From: Planctomycetia bacterium
GTDB lineage: Bacteria > Planctomycetota > Planctomycetia > Pirellulales > UBA1268
Assembly: GCA_021414115.1 (NCBI GenBank)
Contig: JAIOPD010000071.1
Coordinates: 88,123 to 152,122, forward strand
Length of the DNA: 64,000 bases
Direction: 5' to 3'
Made by a program: the position numbers and the translations under genes. Under the pieces are notes generated by a model, which was not told where the DNA came from, searched no databases, and saw nothing but the letters and a program-made list of their open reading frames with translations. Below, one piece after another: positions 29,623-38,432 of this stretch. The first letter of the stretch is position 1. Each line of letters begins with the position of its first letter.

Positions 29623-29637
29623 CCAGAGGAGCCAGCA

Positions 29638-30210
29638 ATGACCGCGACCAAACTCCCCCTGCTCTTGGCTGTGCTTCTCATGCAGGCGGTCGCGGAAAAG
29701 GCCCTCGTGCCGCTTCTGGATTTTGCTGGCCCCGAGGCGGCTGAGAAGTGGCAGGCCGTGAACGATGGCGTGATGGGCGGCGTTTCAGACGGCCGGTTCA
29801 AGATCACTCCCGAGGAAACCCTGGAGTTCTTCGGCACGCTCTCGCTGGAAAACAACGGGGGCTTTGCGTCTGTTCGGACCAAGCCCACGGAACTCGGCGT
29901 CAAGGCCGGGGATACGCTCGTCGTCCGAGTGAAAGGTGATGGCCGTGAGTACGTGCTGAACCTCTACACGAAGAGCCGCCGGATGGCTTTCTCGTACAGG
30001 GCGCCGCTACCGACCACGAAAGACGAATGGCGGGAGGTCGAGATCCCGCTGGCAGACTTCATTCCCACGGCCTTCGGCAGGCGCGTTCAGGGCATGGGGC
30101 CAGTCGAGCCGGACCAGATCAACGGGTTGGGCTTCATGCTCAGTGATAAGAAGCCGGGAAAGTTCCAGATGCAGGTCGAATGGGTGAAGGTGGTGCGGGC
30201 CGAGAAATAA
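29638..30210 (+). CDS. CIA30 family (NADH:ubiquinone oxidoreductase intermediate-associated protein 30-like) protein
   Basis: 'KWQAVNDGVMGGVSDGRFKI...FFGTLSLENNGGFASVRT...INGLGFMLSDKKPGKFQMQVEWV'. Confidence 0.85.
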   Translation: MTATKLPLLLAVLLMQAVAEKALVPLLDFAGPEAAEKWQAVNDGVMGGVSDGRFKITPEETLEFFGTLSLENNGGFASVRTKPTELGVKAGDTLVVRVKGDGREYVLNLYTKSRRMAFSYRAPLPTTKDEWREVEIPLADFIPTAFGRRVQGMGPVEPDQINGLGFMLSDKKPGKFQMQVEWVKVVRAEK

Positions 30211-30244
30211 TCCCGGCCAGCAGCCCTCCGAATGCCCCCGGCCG

Positions 30245-30517
30245 CTAGTTCAGGCTGGGGTCTGAATCTGAATCATCGTCGAGATCCGGGTCGTCGCTCT
30301 CTTCACCAAGACCGTCAGTGGGGTCGAAGCACCGTCCGGCTGAATCCACGCAGAACGTGTAGGCCATCTCGAACGGCTCTGTGTCCGGGCCGAAGATGGT
30401 TTTCTTCACGATGCAGTCTTCACACTGGAAGACCGGCAACTCGTAGTCCCCGACAGAGACCACGCCCTCGCACTTGAGGAGCCGTGAGCATTTCGGGCAG
30501 TGGTAGACGTCGATCAT
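30245..30517 (-). CDS. Hypothetical protein, Zn-binding cysteines plus Asp-rich tail
   Basis: 'YHCPKCSRLLKC...FQCEDC'; ATGA start/stop overlap with upstream gene. Confidence 0.6.
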   Translation of the reverse strand: MIDVYHCPKCSRLLKCEGVVSVGDYELPVFQCEDCIVKKTIFGPDTEPFEMAYTFCVDSAGRCFDPTDGLGEESDDPDLDDDSDSDPSLN

Positions 30518-30984
30518 GCGGGTTCTGATCTCCCCTCAACAGCCCGCAACAGGGCAGCCAGTGATTCCGGATCAGCAAGGCGATGATCGCGGCCGCCTTC
30601 GATAAGGCTCGTCTTGGCCAGTCCGGAGTTCGCCACCAGCTCGAGCGAGTCCTCGAACGGCACCACGTCGTCAGCCCGGGAGTGAAGAATCTGGGTGCCG
30701 GGCTTCACGCTCTTGGCCGTCCCCCACTTCTTCCACGCCGGGCAGATCAAGACGAGCCGGGCCGATCCAGACTCCAGATTCACAGCCACTGCTCCCCCAC
30801 GGCTTGAACCAACCACGACTTCGGGCTGGTGCTGGTCGAAGGCTGCTTGGGCCGTTGTGAGCGCCGCCTCGAAATCATCGTGGTCCAGTGCCGGCTCGAT
30901 AACCTCGTGGCCGTGCGACTTCAGGTACGTCGGCTTTACGCCCCCGACCACCGAATTCCAACCGTGCAGATACAGGACTTTCAT
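30514..30984 (-). CDS. Alpha/beta hydrolase (YqiA/RBBP9-like)
   Basis: 'MKVLYLHGWNSVVGGVKPTYLKSHGHEV', 'VVGSSRGGAVAVNL', 'ILHSRADDVVPFEDS'. Confidence 0.8.
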   Translation of the reverse strand: MKVLYLHGWNSVVGGVKPTYLKSHGHEVIEPALDHDDFEAALTTAQAAFDQHQPEVVVGSSRGGAVAVNLESGSARLVLICPAWKKWGTAKSVKPGTQILHSRADDVVPFEDSLELVANSGLAKTSLIEGGRDHRLADPESLAALLRAVEGRSEPA

Positions 30985-31160
30985 TCGTAGGCCGCCTGTT
31001 TCTCAGCCATGGCAGCTAGGCACCGCGGGCAATACCACGGCGCCGGAGTCTTCACGGGCTTCGGGCTGCGTTTTCGGCATTTGGCACAGAGGTATCTCTT
31101 GCCTTTTACCGCCGTCTTGGGCCGGTATCTCTTGCCGGTACGCGGGATGTTCTTGGGCAT
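30981..31160 (-). CDS. 59-aa basic zinc-ribbon protein (not in supplied ORF track)
   Basis: Manual translation MPKNIPRTGKRYRPKTAVKGKRYLCAKCRKRSPKPVKTPAPWYCPRCLAAMAEKQAAYE*; two CxxC; stop overlaps start of the 30984 gene. Confidence 0.6.
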   Translation of the reverse strand: MPKNIPRTGKRYRPKTAVKGKRYLCAKCRKRSPKPVKTPAPWYCPRCLAAMAEKQAAYE

Positions 31161-31172
31161 GCTTTTCTCCGG

Positions 31173-31418
31173 CTACCTGACGAGCACAGCCGCGACAGCG
31201 ATTCCAGCCAGCTCTATCACCCAGAAGATCAGCACCACCAAGCACCCGCGCGTCGTCCGGTTATAGACCCGGTTGTAGGCGGCTTTCCTCGGGTTCGTCA
31301 GCCAGCCCCAGCCTCTCGGTGCCTTGAGCCCGAGACCGTGCCGAACATATCGCTTCAGGCTCGTTCTGGCCGAGAGGCGTTTTTTCAGCGACGGGACTCT
31401 GAAGCCGAATCGGACCAT
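31173..31418 (-). CDS. Small hypothetical phage/ICE-like membrane protein
   Basis: 'FRVPSLKKRLSARTS...WGWLTNPRKAAYNRVYNRTTRGCLVVLIFWVIELAGIAVAAVL'. Confidence 0.55.
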   Translation of the reverse strand: MVRFGFRVPSLKKRLSARTSLKRYVRHGLGLKAPRGWGWLTNPRKAAYNRVYNRTTRGCLVVLIFWVIELAGIAVAAVLVR

Positions 31419-31429
31419 ATCGCAGTCAC

Positions 31430-31822
31430 CTAGGATGCCACTGGGTCTACATGCTCTTTACCGGTCAGTTCGAACTCCTCTCGCGTGCGTTCGATGAAGC
31501 CTGCGACGACTTCACGATGACGACGATCTGGAATCAGGTGCATCAACGCCGGATAGTGCGCCTTGAACCACGCCCCGATAGCAGCTTTCTCGTTGCGCCT
31601 GACGTGCCCAGATAGACACATCACCAGTCGTCGCCATAGTCGAGCGTTGAACTGCGCAGGCCGGACCTCAGCAACACGTCCGGCAAGTCGATAGCCGACG
31701 TCGCGATAGCCCCGCTGCATCGACCCACTCCTCGCCATACAACACCACCCGCGCACGTAGCTGGGGAAGCCATCGACCGTGGCATAACCCGCTCGCAATC
31801 TCCGCCGCCTCGTTGCCGCCAT
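31430..31822 (-). CDS. Hypothetical protein
   Basis: ORF with plausible residue usage; no recognised domain. Confidence 0.35.
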   Translation of the reverse strand: MAATRRRRLRAGYATVDGFPSYVRGWCCMARSGSMQRGYRDVGYRLAGRVAEVRPAQFNARLWRRLVMCLSGHVRRNEKAAIGAWFKAHYPALMHLIPDRRHREVVAGFIERTREEFELTGKEHVDPVAS

Positions 31823-32384
31823 TGAAAACCAATGCCAAAGGATGGCGTCAGGCTACACCCCCTACACCGCGGGGGCCAAGAGGGGGGCGGTCAGTTATGC
31901 GAGCAAAATCACGCCTTCCAGAAGTTCACGATCAACGCCCTTTTCAAGGGCAGAAACGAGACACGCCCCAAGGTTGTCTCTCCGGTCTGGTTCAATTCGC
32001 GAACCGGATTACCCCGGCAACACCCCGACGGAGGCCCCAATGAACGGTCCCGCGAAGAACAGACTGCATGACTATGAAGCTGGCTGGCTGACGCTGCACC
32101 TAGATATGGGCGTTGCGGAGAAGAAAGAACTCCGTGAGGACCAGAACTAGGTCGCGCAGCAGCCGATCGACGTCACGGACGAGCGGCGGGGAACGACGGA
32201 CGGAGCGGAAGCAGAGAACGAAACCACGGCAAAACGATGGATTGTGATTCCTCCCCGCAGTCATGGCATGCCCCCTATTACGAGGGCACTCTGAGGCCTA
32301 CGATAATCGGACTGAAACCAAATAGGCTCACGCACCGGGTGCGGTATTTGGATTTCAACAAAACATCTTCGAAAGGCTCTGCTT

Positions 32385-33011
32385 GTGAAGGTTGATCTGG
32401 TCTTCGCTGCGAAGGGCACGACCATCCCGACGGATCACGCCTACCAGTTGTACGCGGCCCTAAGTTCGTTGGTTCCTGCGTTTCATTCTGCAGAGTCACT
32501 GCTCCGATTTTCTCCGATCTCAGGCATAGGGCAGCCTGATGGCACGCTTCAATTAGGTCCGCACTCCTGTTTGCGGGTGCGGCTGCCGGCCGAACAAGTA
32601 CGAGTCGCCTTGCCGCTGGCGGGGAAGCGGTTTGATATCGCCGGGTCGTGGGTTCGGTTAGGCGTGCCCGCGATCCGCACGCTTGAGACGGCTCCAGCGG
32701 TAGTCGCCCGAATGGTCACCTTCAAGAACGCCGATACGCCAGAACAATTCCTGATCACAGCCCGTGCCAAATTGGCTGAGCTCGGTGTGGCTGGCGAACC
32801 GAGCCTCCCCATCCATCTGGAAGGTAAGCGAGCGGGCGAGCCGAAGCGCCGGATCATCCGCATCAAGGGCGTGTCGATCGTGGGCTACTCGCTGCTGGTG
32901 GGCGAGTTGACCGCGGCGCACTCGCTGGTACTCCAGGAGCAAGGTCTTGGCGGCCGTACCCATCTTGGCTGTGGGTTTTTTTCACCCGTAAAGGCCGGGG
33001 CCAATAAATGA
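32385..33011 (+). CDS. cas6: CRISPR-associated Cas6 (MYXAN/Cmx6-like)
   Basis: First gene of cas operon; C-terminal Gly-rich 'LGGRTHLGCGFFSPV' typical of Cas6/RAMP. Confidence 0.75.
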   Translation: MKVDLVFAAKGTTIPTDHAYQLYAALSSLVPAFHSAESLLRFSPISGIGQPDGTLQLGPHSCLRVRLPAEQVRVALPLAGKRFDIAGSWVRLGVPAIRTLETAPAVVARMVTFKNADTPEQFLITARAKLAELGVAGEPSLPIHLEGKRAGEPKRRIIRIKGVSIVGYSLLVGELTAAHSLVLQEQGLGGRTHLGCGFFSPVKAGANK

Positions 33012-35263
33012 CCCTCGACCCAAAACACCTGTGGGCGAAAAGCAAACGGGATGACGAACCGGAACGACCTTCCATGAGGTTGCTCCAGCATTTGAAGGAC
33101 GTTCATGCCGCGGCCGGCAGTGTGCTGGAAGCGACAGCCAATGATCAACTGCGAGCCTTAGGACTCGACCCATCCCACTATGGCGCTCGCTTTCGCCGCT
33201 GTGTGCAACTCGCTGCCGCCACCCATGACCTCGGGAAAGCCAACGATCACTTTCAGGGGATGCTGCGTGGCAGCCGGGATGTAAGGGAGAATCCGCAGGG
33301 AATGCGTCACGAGTGGGTGACAGTACTCGTGCTTCAGAGGCTCAAGGAGTGGCTCCTCCCGGTCATTGATGGAAGTGAGGTTGATTTCTCCATTGTTGAG
33401 TGGGCAGTCGCCGGCCACCACCCAGCACATGACCACGCGAGTCCACCGGAGTCCGTCCCGACAGGAGGTGGAAGTGGGCCAGAGATGACGCTTCTCTGCG
33501 GACATCCAGACTTCTCGGCAATCCTGGATTGGCTCGGTGATGTATTTGGGCTGCCAAGCCCCCCGCAGTTCGAGGACATCGAGCGGGACCTGTCAGGGAG
33601 CACCGGCGTTTTTGAGAGCGAGATCCTGCCATGGAAGCGAAAGACCAACCGCCTTTGGAATCGGCTGGCGGAATCGCCTGATTCAAAACTCGTTGCCGCC
33701 GTAAAGAACTGCGTGGTCGCAGCGGATATAGCCGGTTCTGCGCTACCCAAAGCACGCCCCCATGATCGGGACCGCTGGTCCTGGATTGATGGAGTTTTCC
33801 AGGACCGTCCTCAACTGGGCGATCTTCAGGCAGTAGTGGACCACCGCCTCGGGATAAACAAACCACGTGAATTCCAGCAGCGTGTCGCGGACTCAACCGC
33901 ACGGGTCACGCTTGTAAAGGCCGGGTGTGGGGGGGGGAAGACGCTAGCCGCTTACTTGTGGGCGGCGAAGAACTACCCAACTCATCGGTTGTACTTCTGT
34001 TACCCCACGACAGGCACCGCCACTGAAGGGTTTCGCGACTACCTGTTTGACGAGGCCGAGCAGACACCACGTGTTGGGGCAGACCTGTTCCACGGGAGAG
34101 CGGACGTCGACTTTGAAATCGTCCTCGGCGCTGAGCGGGACATCGACGACGAGGAGGTCCGGCTGGAGTGTCTGCGGGCATGGCGGACGCCGGTGGTGGC
34201 CTGCACGGTCGATACTGTGCTCGGTGTGATGCAAGTGAATCGTCGCGGGCTTTTCAGTTGGCCGGCGCTCGCCCAGTCAGCTTTTGTATTCGATGAAATC
34301 CACGCGTATGACGACGCTCTGTTTGGAGTGCTGCTTCGCTTTCTCAAGGACGTAAGCGGCGTGCCGGTGTTGCTGATGACGGCGAGTCTGCCCGAGTACC
34401 GGGAGGCCGCGCTGCGAAATGTGTTGGGCCGCCTCGATCCGATTCCGGGCGAGAGCGATCTTGAGCAGTTGCCTCGCTATCACAAGCATCAACTCGCAGG
34501 CATCAATCCGGCCGAGGTTGTACGCCACACGCTTGACATGGGCGGCAAGGTGCTCTGGGTGTGCAACACGGTTGGCCGAGTGATGGATGCTGCCAAGCGG
34601 ATGGTGGACCACTTTCCGCTCATCTACCACAGCCGATTCAAATACGAAGACCGCGTTGAGCGGCACCGCGACGTCATCGCTGCGTTTCGAAAAGAGGGAC
34701 CGGCGCAAGCAATTTGTTCCCAGGTCGCGGAAATGTCGCTTGATTTGTCAGCGGATTTGCTCGTCACCGATCTCGCACCGGTGCCGGCGATCATTCAGCG
34801 GCTTGGTCGCTTAAACCGGCGGGCAAAGCCAGGCGACCCAACAAAGCCGTTCGTGGTCATCGAACCTGATGGGCCTCTGCCATACACCCAGAAAGAGTTG
34901 GATGCAGCGAGGGAATGGCTTAAACGATTGGACAACGACGGGATTGCACAATCTCAGTTGGTCGATCGATGGAAACAGCCGGAGACTCCGTCAGTGAGGC
35001 CGGGTGGCAGCGCGTGGCTCGATGGCGGCCCTGTGACAGTGCCAAGGGAATTGCGCGCCCCCTCCGTCGGCATCAGCGTACTCATGGCTGAGGACGTGCC
35101 GCGCGTGAGGGCGTGTCCAAGAGGCCTGCCGCGCTTTGTGCTGCCGATGCCCGTCCCGCCGCGAGGATGGCAGGCGTGGCCTCGAGAACACGGTCTGCCG
35201 ATCGCCCCGGCGGGAGCAATCAATTACGACCCGAAAGTTGGTGCCGAATGGCAAAAGTCTTGA
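33008..35263 (+). CDS. cas3: CRISPR-associated Cas3 (HD nuclease plus DExH helicase)
   Basis: 'QLAAATHDLGKANDHFQGML' HD, Walker A 'AGCGGGKTLAAYL', 'FVFDEIHAYD', 'AQAICSQVAEMSLDLSADLLVTDLAPVPAIIQRLGRLNR'; ATGA overlap with cas6. Confidence 0.95.
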   Translation: MTLDPKHLWAKSKRDDEPERPSMRLLQHLKDVHAAAGSVLEATANDQLRALGLDPSHYGARFRRCVQLAAATHDLGKANDHFQGMLRGSRDVRENPQGMRHEWVTVLVLQRLKEWLLPVIDGSEVDFSIVEWAVAGHHPAHDHASPPESVPTGGGSGPEMTLLCGHPDFSAILDWLGDVFGLPSPPQFEDIERDLSGSTGVFESEILPWKRKTNRLWNRLAESPDSKLVAAVKNCVVAADIAGSALPKARPHDRDRWSWIDGVFQDRPQLGDLQAVVDHRLGINKPREFQQRVADSTARVTLVKAGCGGGKTLAAYLWAAKNYPTHRLYFCYPTTGTATEGFRDYLFDEAEQTPRVGADLFHGRADVDFEIVLGAERDIDDEEVRLECLRAWRTPVVACTVDTVLGVMQVNRRGLFSWPALAQSAFVFDEIHAYDDALFGVLLRFLKDVSGVPVLLMTASLPEYREAALRNVLGRLDPIPGESDLEQLPRYHKHQLAGINPAEVVRHTLDMGGKVLWVCNTVGRVMDAAKRMVDHFPLIYHSRFKYEDRVERHRDVIAAFRKEGPAQAICSQVAEMSLDLSADLLVTDLAPVPAIIQRLGRLNRRAKPGDPTKPFVVIEPDGPLPYTQKELDAAREWLKRLDNDGIAQSQLVDRWKQPETPSVRPGGSAWLDGGPVTVPRELRAPSVGISVLMAEDVPRVRACPRGLPRFVLPMPVPPRGWQAWPREHGLPIAPAGAINYDPKVGAEWQKS

Positions 35264-36864
35264 AGTCGCCTGCGCCTGATCGGCTCACGATGCGATTATT
35301 TGACCCCGGCATGTCGATGCTGCATCGGGCCGGGCTGGGAGGGTTGGCATGTTCACTCAGGGCGATGGAGTCTCAGTTTCCCAAAGGGAAGTGTCCATGG
35401 CTCATAGAACCACATGCCGTGACATTGGACTTCGGTGATCCGAGTAAAGCCGGAAAATACCTACGACGACTTTTTGAGTGTTCGTTCACCGTAGGGAAGA
35501 AAGACGGGCTGATCCGCCTGCCGGGTCAATATGCCATTGAACCCAGCGTTGCTGTGTTGGCTGACCTGCAATCTGGACTTACCCTCACCTTCCTTCAGCA
35601 CGGCAAGGTTCGTCAGCTGGCGAAGGAGCCAACTGCGGTTAGCTACGCCCCCGAGGGAGACGACGCCCCGCTGATCGTTGAGTATCGCAAGTGTTCGGGT
35701 TTCAAGCATCAGGAGGGCTGGAAAGTCTTCGTGGAGCGGGACGGCACCCTGACCCGCAAACAGCTGCGGGTCGATGGTCCCATCAATCCTGGTGCCGTCG
35801 TGCGACACGTTGCCTTTACCAGCCACACAGCGGCCGAAGACCCCCCGGAGCGCATGCTGCCACTGTACTTCGCCCCAGTCGGGTGTTTGACATTGTCGGT
35901 CAACCGCGGGGTCGCCGCGTTGCTCGTGCCGGAGGTGGATGACCTGACGTCGTTTGTGGAAGACCGCCCGAGCCTTACGCCCACGACCGCCCGTGAATGC
36001 CAAATAGCCAACGCCGCTGATGCGGTGCTCCAGGCTCAGTTGCGAGTGCGCGGCAGGAAAACGGCGAAGGGATTGGACGTTCCGGGATGCTACGCCATGA
36101 CGTTTCAGCCGACGATATGGTCCACCCAACAGAAGTCGCGGGTCGCAACTGTTCACGTTCCCAGAGTGCCACCGGACGACCCAATGCTCGATCGGTTTCA
36201 ACGAGCATGGGACCGACTGCCGAACCGTGTGGTGACCCGTACCATCAAGGAACACAGCGGTAAGGGCAAATCGAAAAAAACAACCGAACGACAGCAATCA
36301 TTCCGCGCAGACAGCGTTGTTCGGCCGCTGGTCGCAGAGAATCTGGCGCTCGGTCGCCGGTGGTACGCAGGGTTCCATAGGTTGATGACAAAGGCTAATC
36401 CAGCCACAGACAAACCTTTTCGGGATTCCATCCAGTTTGAGCGCAAAGGGCTACATGACATGATCTCTGACAAGAAAATGTGGGACGAGGCCGGGGAGCA
36501 GTTCGTCGTCCAGGCAGTCCACGAAGCCATAGCCAGCCGGCTCGGCCAAATCCGGGCTGAGACGGATGGCGAAAGCTCCAAGCCGCTTTCCCAGGCGACA
36601 AAAAACCGTTGGCAGCGTTTCCGCGAGAAACTTCGCCTCGATCTGGCGGGGGCAAAAACCGAGGCCCATGTTCGGTTCGCGCTTGCCGATCTGTTTAGCC
36701 GCGGCAACGTCAACCGTGTACTTCGCGAACACTGGGCAACCGTGCTGCCGGTAGTCCGCAAAGATTGGCAGCTTGCCCGTGACCTCGGACTGCTTGCCTT
36801 GGCCAGTTATTCCGGTCGTGGCACGAATGATTCGGCCGACATCCCAAACAACCCCCAGGAGTGA
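35248..36864 (+). CDS. cas8: CRISPR-associated large subunit, Cas8a1/Cmx1 (Csx13)-like
   Basis: Position between cas3 and cas7; 'LFDPGMSMLHRAGLGGLACSLRAM' N-terminus. Confidence 0.7.
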   Translation: MAKVLKSPAPDRLTMRLFDPGMSMLHRAGLGGLACSLRAMESQFPKGKCPWLIEPHAVTLDFGDPSKAGKYLRRLFECSFTVGKKDGLIRLPGQYAIEPSVAVLADLQSGLTLTFLQHGKVRQLAKEPTAVSYAPEGDDAPLIVEYRKCSGFKHQEGWKVFVERDGTLTRKQLRVDGPINPGAVVRHVAFTSHTAAEDPPERMLPLYFAPVGCLTLSVNRGVAALLVPEVDDLTSFVEDRPSLTPTTARECQIANAADAVLQAQLRVRGRKTAKGLDVPGCYAMTFQPTIWSTQQKSRVATVHVPRVPPDDPMLDRFQRAWDRLPNRVVTRTIKEHSGKGKSKKTTERQQSFRADSVVRPLVAENLALGRRWYAGFHRLMTKANPATDKPFRDSIQFERKGLHDMISDKKMWDEAGEQFVVQAVHEAIASRLGQIRAETDGESSKPLSQATKNRWQRFREKLRLDLAGAKTEAHVRFALADLFSRGNVNRVLREHWATVLPVVRKDWQLARDLGLLALASYSGRGTNDSADIPNNPQE

Positions 36865-36870
36865 TCATCC

Positions 36871-37794
36871 ATGAGTCTGCATGTGTTCGCCAACGTCGTC
36901 ACCCCCTTCGGCACGGCCGCAAATAACCGTGCCGAGACTGAGGGAAACATCACAACCCTTCAGAAACTCATCTGGCAAGGAGATACGCACAGCACCGTCA
37001 GTGCTGAAGCCATTCGGTTTGCCCTGCGCCGCCGGCTCGCGGAGGCGGAGCCGACCAACCGTGTGTGGGATGAGGCGGCTCGTGCCAATGTGTGGGACGA
37101 TCACCAGTTCAAAGGGTGGGCGACAGAGAAGGGGAAAACGTTCATTGACGACGACCTGCTTGGCTACATGATCGCCGAAGCTGCGAAGGAGGAGGGCGGC
37201 AACGATGGGAAGGGCAAGGCGACCGTCCGGCGAGCAGTTCTCGAGGTTACGCGGGCCGTGTCGCTCACACCTTGGGCCGGCGATGTGACCTTCAACGCCG
37301 CTTCTCCGGGAGCTACGCCATCTGCTCAGAAGAAGGGCAGCAATCCTGTGCCCTACGGTACCGAGGTGCATGCAACCCGGTATCAGTACGGCATCGCGAT
37401 GACTCCGGAGCGATTGCATGAGAAAAGCCGAGCAGCCAAGGCTCTTCATGCGCTCTGCGGCCTACACACCGTCGCAGGCAACCACGGCAGGTTTCTTTTC
37501 GATTTCTCGCCGGAAGTGGTGGTCATACGAATCACCCAAGACCCGGCTCCGCGGCTCTTGTACTGCTTTGGAACGCACGACGATGGAAAGACGGTGCACG
37601 CGAAAACCCTGATCGATCGGCTTGTCTCGGAAGACATCAGGGCCGAGGAGCTGATTGTTGGGATGGCGGATACGGGATCGACACTAGCGGCTGATCTAAA
37701 AGAGAAGGGCGTGACCGTGCTGGGGGTGATGAAAGCCTGCGAAAGAGCGGTTGTGGAAATCAACAAGCACCTCGGAATCGGTCCCAAGGAGTGA
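36871..37794 (+). CDS. cas7: CRISPR-associated Cas7 (DevR family)
   Basis: 'LHVFANVVTPFGTAANNRAETEGNITTLQKLIWQGDTHSTVSAEAIRFALRRRL'. Confidence 0.88.
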   Translation: MSLHVFANVVTPFGTAANNRAETEGNITTLQKLIWQGDTHSTVSAEAIRFALRRRLAEAEPTNRVWDEAARANVWDDHQFKGWATEKGKTFIDDDLLGYMIAEAAKEEGGNDGKGKATVRRAVLEVTRAVSLTPWAGDVTFNAASPGATPSAQKKGSNPVPYGTEVHATRYQYGIAMTPERLHEKSRAAKALHALCGLHTVAGNHGRFLFDFSPEVVVIRITQDPAPRLLYCFGTHDDGKTVHAKTLIDRLVSEDIRAEELIVGMADTGSTLAADLKEKGVTVLGVMKACERAVVEINKHLGIGPKE

Positions 37795-37798
37795 CCCC

Positions 37799-38422
37799 AT
37801 GCTTGGTGTGTACGTGACGGTGCCTGTCGCTTGCTTCCGCAAAGGACTGGCCAGGGAATACCTGGAAACCGATCCACTTCCTCCACCAGCGACCTGCTAC
37901 GGATTCCTGCTATCGCTTGTTGGCGAGACCGACCGGAATAAGTACATCGACTGTCGGGTTGCGCCCGTGTTGTTGAGCAAGCCTCCGACAAGCACGGTTT
38001 TGCGGACTGTCTGGAGAGTGAAACAGACGCCGCTCGGCTCACCGGGGAATACCCGTCCTGACTACCAGCAATTGCTGACCAACGTTGAGTTGGCCATCTG
38101 GCTGGCGTCGTCAACGGACCTAGAGGACAGGGTGACAAATGCGTTGTCCAACCCGGGTTCCACTGTGCGGTTTGGCGGCTTGTCTCTGGGCGAGAGTACG
38201 CACATGGTTGATGAAGTGTCCCTGCTCGATCGAGTGCGGGCGCGTTTGCCCGCAACCGGGCATGCATTCCTCGAACGGGAAGACAAAAAAGGCCGTCTCA
38301 GTATGCCCGTGTGGGTCGACCACGTAGGATCGGCTGGCAGTCGATATGTGACTGGCGACTTAGAATTGGGGCCCCTCGTCGCGCCTGCTCTCGATCGCAT
38401 GCCGCGAATCTCGCCGGTCTGA
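37799..38422 (+). CDS. cas5: CRISPR-associated Cas5 (DevS/Cmx5-like)
   Basis: 'VYVTVPVACFRKGLAREYLETDPLPPPATCYGFLLSLVGE'. Confidence 0.88.
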   Translation: MLGVYVTVPVACFRKGLAREYLETDPLPPPATCYGFLLSLVGETDRNKYIDCRVAPVLLSKPPTSTVLRTVWRVKQTPLGSPGNTRPDYQQLLTNVELAIWLASSTDLEDRVTNALSNPGSTVRFGGLSLGESTHMVDEVSLLDRVRARLPATGHAFLEREDKKGRLSMPVWVDHVGSAGSRYVTGDLELGPLVAPALDRMPRISPV

Positions 38423-38432
38423 GACATGAACT

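Noticed and set aside
32332-32344. Perfect palindrome CGCACCGGGTGCG upstream of cas6
   Set aside because: Possible operator, but a single short GC palindrome is expected by chance at this GC content
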